Assembly (NCBI RefSeq): GCF_000312665.1
Contig: NZ_HF536773.1
Coordinates: 1,484,761-1,548,760 of the forward strand
From: Rhizobium mesoamericanum STM3625
GTDB taxonomy: Bacteria > Pseudomonadota > Alphaproteobacteria > Rhizobiales > Rhizobiaceae
Length of the DNA: 64,000 nucleotides
Direction: 5' to 3'
A program made the position numbers and the translations under genes. The first letter of the stretch is position 1. The number at the start of each line of letters is the position of its first letter. Of this stretch, positions 52,927-60,704 are shown piece after piece. The notes below the pieces were generated by a model. The model ran no database searches, had not been told where the DNA came from, and worked only from the letters and a program-made list of their open reading frames with translations.

Positions 52927-54276
52927 ATGAAGGGTCGTCTCTGGATTCAATCGCCGCTCGCCATCATGGCCGAGGGCGCCGAGGGCGGCATCGTAGTCGA
53001 GAATGGCCGTATCGTTGAGCTGGTCACGGCTGGACGGCAGCCTGCGGCCAGCGTCGATGCATGTTTCGACGCCGGCCGGCACGTCGTCATTCCCGGCCTC
53101 GTCAACGCCCATCACCATATGTTCCAAACGCTGACACGCGCCCATCCGGCCGCAATCAACAAGTCGCTCTGGCCATGGATCCGCGCGCTCTATCCGGTCT
53201 GGGCGACGCATATGACGCCCGAAGCCTTCCGTCTTGCCGTCCGTCTCGCGCTGACTGAGCTCCTGCTTTCGGGCTGCACCACCACCTCCGATCACCACTA
53301 TCTCTACGCCGCCGGCCTCGAAGACGCGATGGATGTCGAGGCCGAAGAGGCAGCCCGCCTCGGCATGCGTATCACGCTGACGCGGGGCAGCCTCAACATC
53401 AAGAATCAGCAAGGCGTCATTTCGCCCGCCAATGTCGTGCAGGACGACGACGTGATCCTGGCCGACAGCGAGCGTGTGCTTTTGCAATATCACGACCGCT
53501 CCGAAGGGGCGATGACGCAGGTCGCGCTCGCGCCCTGCGCGCCGTTCGACGTCACGCTGGAGCTGATGCGCGAAACGGCGGCACTGGCCGAGCGCTACGA
53601 TTGCCGGCTCCACACCCATCTGGTCGAGACGAGCGCAGAGGCCGAATTCTGCCGCAGCAAGTTCGCCTGTACACCCGTGGAATATCTAGATCGCTGCAAC
53701 TGGCTGAATGCACGCACCTGGCTCGCCCACGGCATCCATTTCGACGATGGCGAGATCACCGAACTCGGCCGCCACGGCGTCGGCATCTGCCATTGCCCAA
53801 CCTCCAACATGGTGCTTGCATCCGGCATGTGCCGCACCTTTGAGCTGGAAGCCGCAGGTGTGCCGGTCGGTCTCGGCGTTGACGGCTCCGCCTCCAACGA
53901 CAATTCCAACCTGATGGAAAGCGTGCGCCATGCGCTGATGCTGAATCGGCTGACCTATGGCGCCGAAGCCGTCACTCATCTCGACGCGCTGCGTTGGGGA
54001 ACCGCCGGCTCTGCAAAGCTGCTCGGCCGCGACGATATCGGCACGATCGCGCCAGGCCACCAGGCGGACCTTTCCTTCTACAAGCTCGATGAATTGCGTT
54101 TCTCCGGCGCCGGCGATCCGCTCGCCGCCCTGGTGCTCTGCGGCGCTACCAGGGCCGATCGCGTCATGATCGCGGGCAAATGGCGCGTCACCGACGGCAT
54201 GCCTGCGGGCGTTGATATCGAGGCGCTAATCGCCGATCACAACCGCGTCGCCCGCAATTTTCTTCTGTCGGTCTGA
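52927..54276 (+). CDS. Amidohydrolase of the 8-oxoguanine deaminase / AtzB group
   Basis: A 449-residue amidohydrolase. VIPGLVNAHHHMFQTLTR is the HxH site, TWLAHGIHFDDGE holds the fourth histidine, and GLGVDGSASNDNSNLMESV the aspartate. The VDGSASND block and the ICHCPTSNMVLASG segment are characteristic of the 8-oxoguanine deaminase/AtzB branch. It likely removes an amino group from a purine- or pterin-like ring. I chose the ATG at 52927 with GGGAG upstream; GTG at 52912 is an alternative. It is followed nine bases after its stop by the third amidohydrolase. Confidence 0.9.
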   Translation: MKGRLWIQSPLAIMAEGAEGGIVVENGRIVELVTAGRQPAASVDACFDAGRHVVIPGLVNAHHHMFQTLTRAHPAAINKSLWPWIRALYPVWATHMTPEAFRLAVRLALTELLLSGCTTTSDHHYLYAAGLEDAMDVEAEEAARLGMRITLTRGSLNIKNQQGVISPANVVQDDDVILADSERVLLQYHDRSEGAMTQVALAPCAPFDVTLELMRETAALAERYDCRLHTHLVETSAEAEFCRSKFACTPVEYLDRCNWLNARTWLAHGIHFDDGEITELGRHGVGICHCPTSNMVLASGMCRTFELEAAGVPVGLGVDGSASNDNSNLMESVRHALMLNRLTYGAEAVTHLDALRWGTAGSAKLLGRDDIGTIAPGHQADLSFYKLDELRFSGAGDPLAALVLCGATRADRVMIAGKWRVTDGMPAGVDIEALIADHNRVARNFLLSV

Positions 54277-54285
54277 GGAGGTCCC

Positions 54286-55518
54286 ATGGCGATCAATTTC
54301 GTCATCCGCAATGCCCGACTGCCGGGCTTGATCGAACCGACGGACATCGCCTTCGAGGCGGGCCGCATCGCGGCGATCGCGCCTCATTTCGTCTGCGATG
54401 CACCGCACTATGATGCCGGGGGGAAATTCGCCTGCGGCGGTCTCATTGAAACCCACATCCACCTCGATAAGGCCGGCATCATAAGCCGCTGCAATCTCTG
54501 CACCGGGACCCTCGCGGAGGCTGTCAGCGAAACCTCCCGAGCCAAGGCCGCCTTTAGCGAGGAAGACGTTTATGCCCGCGCTGCTGCAGTGGTCGAAAAG
54601 GCAGTTCTCAACGGCACTACCCGGCTGCGCACCTTTGTCGAAATCGACCCGCGCGCCGGCTTCCGTTCATTCGAGGCGATCAAGCATCTAAAGGCCGACT
54701 ATACCAGCCTCATCGACATCGAAATCTGCGCCTTTGCCCAGGAGGGCCTAACGAACGATCCCGGAACGGAGGCGATGCTGGAACAGGCGCTGAGGACAGG
54801 TGCCGATCTGGTGGGGGGCTGCCCTTACACCGATCCGGAGCCCGCCGAACACATCCGCCGGATCTTCGACCTCGCCATGCGCCAAGACGTCGCCGTCGAT
54901 TTCCACCTCGATTTCGACCTCAACCCCTCAGGCTCTAATCTTCCGACTGTCATCGCCGAGACTGTCGCGCGCCGCTACCAAGGACGCGTCTCGGTCGGCC
55001 ATGTCACCAAGCTCTCAGCTTTGCCACCGGAAGAGCTGGAGACGATCGGCCGCCACCTTGCCGAGGCCGGCATCGGATTAACCGTCCTGCCGTCTACGGA
55101 TCTCTTCCTGACCGGCCGTAGTTCGACCCATCTCATCCCGCGCGGCGTGACGCCCGCCCACAGCCTGGCAGCCCTCGGCGTCGTTACGACCATCTCGACT
55201 AACAATGTCATGAACCCATTCACGCCCTTCGGCGACGTCAACTTGATGCGTATGGCCAATCTTTACGCCAACATCGCCCAGATCGGCACCGCCGATGGCC
55301 TCGACGGCGTCTTCGCTATGGCCACGACCCAGGCTGCCACCCTCCTAAGAAGCGAGGGCTACGGCATTGCCATCGGCAATGCCGCAGATATTGTCCTCTT
55401 CGACGCCTCGTCGGCTGCCGACGCTGTCGCGACTATAGCGCCTGCGCTCATTGGCTGGAAAAATGGCCGCCAGAGCTTCTTACGGCCGCGCCCTCGGCTT
55501 TTCGTGCGCGAAGTTTAA
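54286..55518 (+). CDS. Amidohydrolase of the cytosine deaminase-like group, copy 2, altered metal site
   Basis: A 410-residue paralogue of the amidohydrolase at 51677. GLIETHIHLDKAG has the HxH site and VDFHLDFDLNPSG and VGHVTKLSALPPEE follow. At the position of the usual metal-binding aspartate it reads TISTNNVMNPFTPFGD, with Asn in place of Asp. The change may mean a different reaction, such as hydrolysis rather than deamination, or a non-hydrolytic role. AGGAGG lies before the ATG. It is the last gene of the arm that starts at 49188. Confidence 0.87.
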   Translation: MAINFVIRNARLPGLIEPTDIAFEAGRIAAIAPHFVCDAPHYDAGGKFACGGLIETHIHLDKAGIISRCNLCTGTLAEAVSETSRAKAAFSEEDVYARAAAVVEKAVLNGTTRLRTFVEIDPRAGFRSFEAIKHLKADYTSLIDIEICAFAQEGLTNDPGTEAMLEQALRTGADLVGGCPYTDPEPAEHIRRIFDLAMRQDVAVDFHLDFDLNPSGSNLPTVIAETVARRYQGRVSVGHVTKLSALPPEELETIGRHLAEAGIGLTVLPSTDLFLTGRSSTHLIPRGVTPAHSLAALGVVTTISTNNVMNPFTPFGDVNLMRMANLYANIAQIGTADGLDGVFAMATTQAATLLRSEGYGIAIGNAADIVLFDASSAADAVATIAPALIGWKNGRQSFLRPRPRLFVREV

Positions 55519-55538
55519 TTCATCTGGGGTAAGTTCTT

Positions 55539-55765
55539 TCAGGCATCGACGAGCTCAACCTTCAGTTTTTCCCCACCGATCGGGCAGCTCGGTCGAGTGT
55601 TTCAAGTGAACCGGCCACGCTGTGAGGGTCGAGCACTCGTTTCACCTGAGTTCGACTCGTGCCCATTTTAGCGGCCATGTCTGACTGGGTGATCGATTGT
55701 TTCCTTCCGAGCTTCCTTCGAAATGCCATGTGGAATCCAGACCGATCTTCCAGATCCTGGCCCAT
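55539..55765 (-). pseudogene. XRE-type antitoxin/regulator with C-terminal frameshift
   Basis: From about 55765 the minus strand reads KQSITQSDMAAKMGTSRTQV and DPHSVAGSLETLDRAARSVG, the helix-turn-helix of HigA-like antitoxins. The reading stops at GKN. If one A is added to the run GGGGAAAAAC, it continues KLKVELVDA and stops at 55539, the tail expected for the family. A one-base deletion in the A-run is therefore likely. No complete toxin gene is adjacent. Confidence 0.5.
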
Positions 55766-55845
55766 GATAGGGAAAGTTCTGACTTGTGGTGTCGAAGATT
55801 TTTAGCAGACCCAATTCAGCACAATCCTTGCACTCGCTGTTCGCC

Positions 55846-55975
55846 GCCTTGGTCTGAGGAACTACGCAGACCTGCTCGTGGCGCCGGGAGACGCAGACCT
55901 TCCCATGGCGCTTCCCCCGGCACATGAAATCGAAAACCAGGCGGCCATCTTCGAAAAGCTCTGGAGGATGGGATG
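55846..55975 (+). other. Possible C-terminal fragment of the PIN partner gene
   Basis: A plus-strand frame reads LRNYADLLVAPGDADLPMAL, then PPAHEIENQAAIFEKLWRMG, and stops at 55973-55975. It has no start codon in frame. Its place just before the PIN-like gene suggests the tail of an antitoxin or partner protein. I cannot name a family. Confidence 0.3.
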
Positions 55976-56018
55976 AAGAGGTGCATGATTATGCTGCCTG
56001 ACGCGGTCCGATAGCCTG

Positions 56019-56561
56019 TTGGTGGCTGATCGGCTTAGCCTGCTGCTTCAACTGGATATGCGGATTGTTATCGTTGATGCCGTCTATGACGAACTCACCA
56101 GCGATCTTTCCCACCTCAAAGATGCCAAAGTTAAAGATTTCATCGATGGTAACTCTCCACCTTTCGTGATCGAGCGGACAGACATAGGTAAGATTGAACG
56201 ACAAAAGCGCCGGCTTGGGCAAAAACTCAAGAAGAACGCCAGTGAACTCGCAATGGTTGACTTCCTCTCCGATGAAGGTGGCATTGAACGCTAACTCAAG
56301 ACCAATGAACCCGCCGCGATCCTGTTCGAAGACGCTGGCCTAAGGGTTTTCAACAGGCCACCAAATCTCCACCTGATCTCAACCGTGGGCCTGCTCCGTG
56401 GATTGGAGGATGTGGGTGTCATCGCATCAGCGGACGATGTAATCGATGAAATGCTTCATCCGAGCAAGCCCGGAAGAAGGCCAGAGGACGCCAGAAAGTT
56501 CACCGATCTTCCCGAAGGAGTCGATGAACCCGCGGCGATTGGCAGCTCTTGGAAACCCTGA
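56019..56561 (+). pseudogene. PIN-domain-like protein interrupted by one stop codon
   Basis: The frame from 56019 reads MRIVIVDAVYDELTSDLSHL, KDFIDGNSPPFVIERTD and ELAMVDFLSDEGGIER, then TAA at 56292-56294. The same frame then continues AAILFEDAGLRVFNRPPNLH, LISTVGLLRGLEDVGVIASA and DEMLHPSKPGRRPED to a stop at 56561. The whole resembles a single PIN-like nuclease of about 180 residues, with acidic residues in VDAVYDE, ELAMVDF and FEDAGL. Only one base (TAA in place of, for example, TAC) separates it from an open gene. The very N terminus with the first aspartate is also weak. Confidence 0.55.
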
Positions 56562-56707
56562 ACGAGAGCCGTTCCTCCCCATCTGCGCGGAGCAGCAGCA
56601 TGACGGTCTGGAGATACATGCCGACGTCGGCCTATTGCGGTCGTCCCATGTCGCAGATTGATAACAAGGAACAGACGGCATCTGCGCTCAATTGACCGCA
56701 TGCTGCC

Positions 56708-58654
56708 TTACGCTGCAAGCGGCTCGTCGTATCGCATCAAGCGGCCGGCATTGGCGAGAACCAGCAAAGTACTGAAGTTGTGGAGGATCGCCGCGACGAC
56801 GGCTCCCGCCGTTCCAAGAAACCCGAACCCGGCCAATGCTACGATCGCCACCGTCCAGCCGAGGCCGATGGTGACGTTGGCTTTCAGCGTTTGGCGGCAT
56901 AGCCGGCTGAGGCGGATGCACGTGCCGAGCCGCCGCAAGTCGCTACCGATCAGAATAATGTCTGAGGAGGCCAGTGCGATATCGGCGCCGCCCGCGCCCA
57001 TCGCGATCCCGACAGCGCCCGCTTTCAGGGCGAGCGAGTCGTTGATCCCGTCGCCGACGACAAGAGGTCTGAACCCGCTCTTCGTTTCGCTCATCACACG
57101 GTTCAGCTTGTCGGCGGGCAGGGCCTGAGCCACGACATCGTTTATGCCGATCTCCTCTGCCAAGGCGTACGCGACGGAGGGACGGTCGCCGGTCAAGAGA
57201 AGCTGACGATTGAGCCCAAGCGCCCGCAAATCCATCAATGCCCCCGCCGCCTCCGGCTTGACGGTGTCCGACAGGAGTAGCCAAGCGACGAAGTCGCCTT
57301 CGATGGATAACCCTGCGAGCGGACCGTCGTGCAAGGGAATGGAAGGAACGGCGACTGACATGCGTCCAAACAGCTCGGGGCGTCCAAGAGCGACTTCGCC
57401 CGCCGCGCCGTTAGCAATCACACCTAGACCTTGGATTTCCCTGACATTCGTCAGCGGATAATATGCTTCATGAGCGACAAGTGAGGCCAGGGCTCGGCTA
57501 ACCGGATGGCTGCTGGCAGCCCCCAAAGACGCGGCCAAAGCAAGAACACCTTCCCGGTCCTCATTGCCAGTCAGGACAACTTCCTGCAGCCGAAGTCGCC
57601 CGAAGGTGACAGTGCCGGTTTTGTCGATGATTAGCGACCTTAGATCAGCCAGTTCCTCCAGGAATGCCGAGCTGCGGATGAGAATGCCGTGGCGTGCCGC
57701 CACCGCAATGCCGGCAATCGCCGTCGCGGGCGCAGACAGGACAAGGGCGCAGGGGCAGGCGGCAACTAGGATCGCAAGCATGACCTGGTCATTGTAGGTA
57801 AGGAACCAGGCGATCGCGGCCATCGTCAATACGAAACCCAAATATTGCTGGGCATAACGCTCCAGCAGTCGGGTGATCGGCGGCTTTGAGTTTTCCGCGC
57901 GCTGCATCAGCGCGATAACCCTTCCAAGCGTAGAATCGCCGCCGGTGCGGGTCACCTCGATCTCCAGGCGTCCATCCAGATTGATCGCCCCTCCGAAGAC
58001 GTCCATACCGGCGGAGACCTCGAGAGGTACGGATTCTCCGGTGATCGGCGCAGTGTCGAGGCTTGCCTCTCCTGTCCTGACGCGACCGTCGGCAGGAATG
58101 CGATCTCCCGCTCTCACTTCCACCAGGTCGCCTCGCTTCAAGGCGGCATTGTCGACTTCACGCGTTCCGCCCTCCGGGGTGACAAGGCGTGCGTGGCTAC
58201 GGGTCAGACGCGCCAACGCCTCCATCGCTTCTTTTGACCCGATGACACTGCGCTCTTCCAGCACATGGCCGAATATCATGATGATCGGCAGAAGGGCGGC
58301 GGTGAGGAGGTCGCCCGTCGCCCAAGCGGCCAACATAGCAAGAGCGATCAGTTGATCCGTAATGCCGTGCAGGCTTGGGTGGCGCAGGCTATGCCAACCT
58401 GACCGGACAACCGGCACCGCAACGATCAGCGAGGCGACTGCCAGTAGAAGCTGGCTGATGCCCTCTTCGTCTGGGGCAAGCCAACGCCAGCCAATGCCGA
58501 GAGCAAGCAGGCTCAATGCGATCATAGCGAACGTGAGCTGGACGGCCGCCGCTTGCTTTTCGCTTGCGGTCAGCAAGCCTGAACTGAGCATATGGCCATG
58601 ATGGTGCGTATGGTGGCCATGGGAGCCGTGTGAATGATCCCCCAGGACACTCAT
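56708..58654 (-). CDS. Heavy-metal-translocating P-type ATPase with histidine-rich N terminus
   Basis: A 648-residue P1B-type ATPase. The N terminus is histidine-rich (HSHGSHGHHTHHHGHM) instead of a CxxC metal-binding domain. ITGESVPLEV is the actuator motif, AACPCALVLSAPA the CPC membrane site, DKTGTVTFG the phosphorylated aspartate, SSHPVSRAL the HP locus and VVGDGINDSLAL the hinge. CPC with a His-rich tail points to Zn2+, Cd2+ or Co2+ transport. It is the last gene of a four-gene operon and overlaps the SPFH gene upstream by four bases (ATGA). No metal-responsive regulator is visible. Confidence 0.92.
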   Translation of the reverse strand: MSVLGDHSHGSHGHHTHHHGHMLSSGLLTASEKQAAAVQLTFAMIALSLLALGIGWRWLAPDEEGISQLLLAVASLIVAVPVVRSGWHSLRHPSLHGITDQLIALAMLAAWATGDLLTAALLPIIMIFGHVLEERSVIGSKEAMEALARLTRSHARLVTPEGGTREVDNAALKRGDLVEVRAGDRIPADGRVRTGEASLDTAPITGESVPLEVSAGMDVFGGAINLDGRLEIEVTRTGGDSTLGRVIALMQRAENSKPPITRLLERYAQQYLGFVLTMAAIAWFLTYNDQVMLAILVAACPCALVLSAPATAIAGIAVAARHGILIRSSAFLEELADLRSLIIDKTGTVTFGRLRLQEVVLTGNEDREGVLALAASLGAASSHPVSRALASLVAHEAYYPLTNVREIQGLGVIANGAAGEVALGRPELFGRMSVAVPSIPLHDGPLAGLSIEGDFVAWLLLSDTVKPEAAGALMDLRALGLNRQLLLTGDRPSVAYALAEEIGINDVVAQALPADKLNRVMSETKSGFRPLVVGDGINDSLALKAGAVGIAMGAGGADIALASSDIILIGSDLRRLGTCIRLSRLCRQTLKANVTIGLGWTVAIVALAGFGFLGTAGAVVAAILHNFSTLLVLANAGRLMRYDEPLAA

Positions 58655-59688
58655 TTGTCCGCTCCCTGCAAAATGAGGCGCGCGTCATTGGGGTCGACCG
58701 TAACCACAGAGCCTGCTTGTGAAAGGATTTTGGCAACGCGATCTCGATAGAGACGCCAGAGAAGTCCGGGGTCGCTGTCGGCCCCCCGCGCGCTGGCAAA
58801 GCCTGTAACGGTGGCTGTGTCAGTTCGGGCCTTTGCCAGCCGCTCGCTGGATTGCGCTTCCGCCACCTGCACGATCCGGTCGGCTTGCTGATCGGCGGCC
58901 TGTCTGTCCTTCTCCGCATCGTTTTGCGCCGACGCAATCGCCTGCTCGGCTTGCTGGCTTGCCGTCAGCACCGCATCGAACGCGCTCACGGACGCTGCCG
59001 GAAGCGCGGATTGAACATCAGCTCGGTCAATCTCGATCCCGAGACTCATGCCGTTCGATTTCAGCGCTGCCAGGCTGGCGTTAATGCTACTCACCAGATC
59101 AGCTCGCAAGCGCTCGCGACGGGCGGCGACATCGCTGTCAGAAGCGACCAGTTCCGGGCGCGCGACCAGAATACTGTCCAGGTCTCGTGATGCGCAGACC
59201 ACAACCGCGCTACGGGTCACTATGCGGTCCAGCGCCGGAAGAACATGCTGTTCCTGCAGGACGTAGGCAAAGGGGTCTGTCACCCGATAAAAGATGCGGA
59301 TATCAAGCTGAACGACACTGGCGTCGCCGGTTAGCAGATATCCCGAGCCCGCCAAGGTGTCGTTCTCGCTTGCAGCGCCGGCTTCGCCGGTTTGGGCCTC
59401 GGGAGAGCGAAGCAATCCACTGATCCTGCGTTCCAGAACCGTTCCGGCGTCCGGCAGAAGCAGAACACTCTCGAAAGGTGCGGGCAGGGCCCACAGCAGG
59501 CCGGATTCCTGCGCGCGGCTCAGAGCACCCAAATGTAGAACCACGGCCCGGTTCTGTGGCGCAATCTCCCTGATATTGGATGTCGCCCAGACAACGGCCG
59601 CAAGAACCATCATCGCAGACAATAGCACGGACACTAGATGAACTGCCTGATGTTGCGCTGTTGAATATCTATCCCCGGCCGTGTGCAT
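58651..59688 (-). CDS. SPFH-domain membrane protein (HflC/HflK-like), 345 residues
   Basis: A single N-terminal membrane helix (VSVLLSAMMVLAAVVWATS) is followed by an SPFH/band-7 domain (IAPQNRAVVLHLGALSRAQE, VQLDIRIFYRVTDPFAYVLQ, LDRIVTRSAVVVCASRDLDS) and an Ala/Glu/Gln-rich coiled coil (about residues 230-285). HflK and HflC form a membrane cage around the FtsH protease. No FtsH gene is here, and the partner in this operon is a metal ATPase. It starts two bases after the stop of the SPFH gene upstream and overlaps the ATPase gene by four bases. Confidence 0.85.
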   Translation of the reverse strand: MHTAGDRYSTAQHQAVHLVSVLLSAMMVLAAVVWATSNIREIAPQNRAVVLHLGALSRAQESGLLWALPAPFESVLLLPDAGTVLERRISGLLRSPEAQTGEAGAASENDTLAGSGYLLTGDASVVQLDIRIFYRVTDPFAYVLQEQHVLPALDRIVTRSAVVVCASRDLDSILVARPELVASDSDVAARRERLRADLVSSINASLAALKSNGMSLGIEIDRADVQSALPAASVSAFDAVLTASQQAEQAIASAQNDAEKDRQAADQQADRIVQVAEAQSSERLAKARTDTATVTGFASARGADSDPGLLWRLYRDRVAKILSQAGSVVTVDPNDARLILQGADK

Positions 59689-59690
59689 CT

Positions 59691-60704
59691 TCAGCGTGCT
59701 CCGCCAACCGACGAGATGCTGGGCGGTCCATCTATTAGGGCCCGAAATGGTGCGGCATCGGTGCGCAGGACAAGGCGCGTGTTGGAATTCACGATCGTGC
59801 CAAGCGTGTCGAGGGAGCGCAGAAGTTCATAAAGCCCCGGCGCGCTTTTGTATGCTGATCCATAGATCTGAGCCGCTTCGACGCGGGACTTTGCCTCTAT
59901 TTCCGCGGCCTTCACAGTCGCGTCCGCCTGCAAAACTCTCGCGTCGCGTTCGGCTGCAGAGCGTATTTCGGCTGCTTGGCGCTTGCCGACTGCCGCGCGT
60001 TCGGTGGCGATCGTCTCACGCTCGGCCCTCATACGGTCGACTGTGGCGTTCAACGTCACGGAGGGCAGGGTCAGCCGTTCGATGCCGACATCGACAACCC
60101 GCAGGCCGTAGGTATCATACAATTTCCGTTCGATTTGGGCCTTGAGCTGCGCTTCGAGGTCGTCGATTCGCAGCTTGTCCGGATTGGGGTTGATCAGCGA
60201 CGTCAGGTCGAAATTGCTGGCCGTGGTTTCGAGCGATGAGCCGAGGAAAGTACGGATTTGTGCCGCCGCCTGTTCTGGCTGGTTCTGGACCGACCGGACG
60301 AACCGCTTGATGGCGTCCGCTTCAGGCGGGACCTGCCAGATTGCATAGGCTTGCGCGATGATCCGCAAGCCATCCTTGGTTCCGACATCCTGCAGGCCGC
60401 TGGAGGTCGACTTAGCCCGCAAATCGACGTCGATGGTCTTTTCTAGCGGGATGGGAAGCCGAAAGGCGAGGCCTGGTTGGATAAGAACGCGAGCAGGATT
60501 GCCAAATCTGGTGATGATGGTCGCCGCCCCCGATCTCACCTGGACGAGGCAGGCGGCGACCAGGATAATCGCGACCACAATCACCGCAACGATGAGGCGG
60601 GACCACCGAAAGGGCATCATTTCATTGTCATCACTGCCTTGAGATTGATGATGATGATCGTGACCGTGATGGTCTGAATCCGGATGAGCGTGCATGTCGG
60701 TCAT
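59691..60704 (-). CDS. SPFH-domain membrane protein (HflC-like) with histidine-rich N terminus
   Basis: A 337-residue protein. The first 30 residues are His/Asp-rich (HAHPDSDHHGHDHHHQSQ), then a membrane helix (LIVAVIVVAIILVAACLVQV), an SPFH domain (AATIITRFGNPARVLIQPGL, AYAIWQVPPEADAIKRFVRS) and a coiled coil with AAERDARVLQADATVKAAEI. The His-rich tail probably faces the cytoplasm and could bind the same metal as the ATPase tail. Its start overlaps the upstream SPFH gene by four bases. Confidence 0.87.
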   Translation of the reverse strand: MTDMHAHPDSDHHGHDHHHQSQGSDDNEMMPFRWSRLIVAVIVVAIILVAACLVQVRSGAATIITRFGNPARVLIQPGLAFRLPIPLEKTIDVDLRAKSTSSGLQDVGTKDGLRIIAQAYAIWQVPPEADAIKRFVRSVQNQPEQAAAQIRTFLGSSLETTASNFDLTSLINPNPDKLRIDDLEAQLKAQIERKLYDTYGLRVVDVGIERLTLPSVTLNATVDRMRAERETIATERAAVGKRQAAEIRSAAERDARVLQADATVKAAEIEAKSRVEAAQIYGSAYKSAPGLYELLRSLDTLGTIVNSNTRLVLRTDAAPFRALIDGPPSISSVGGAR

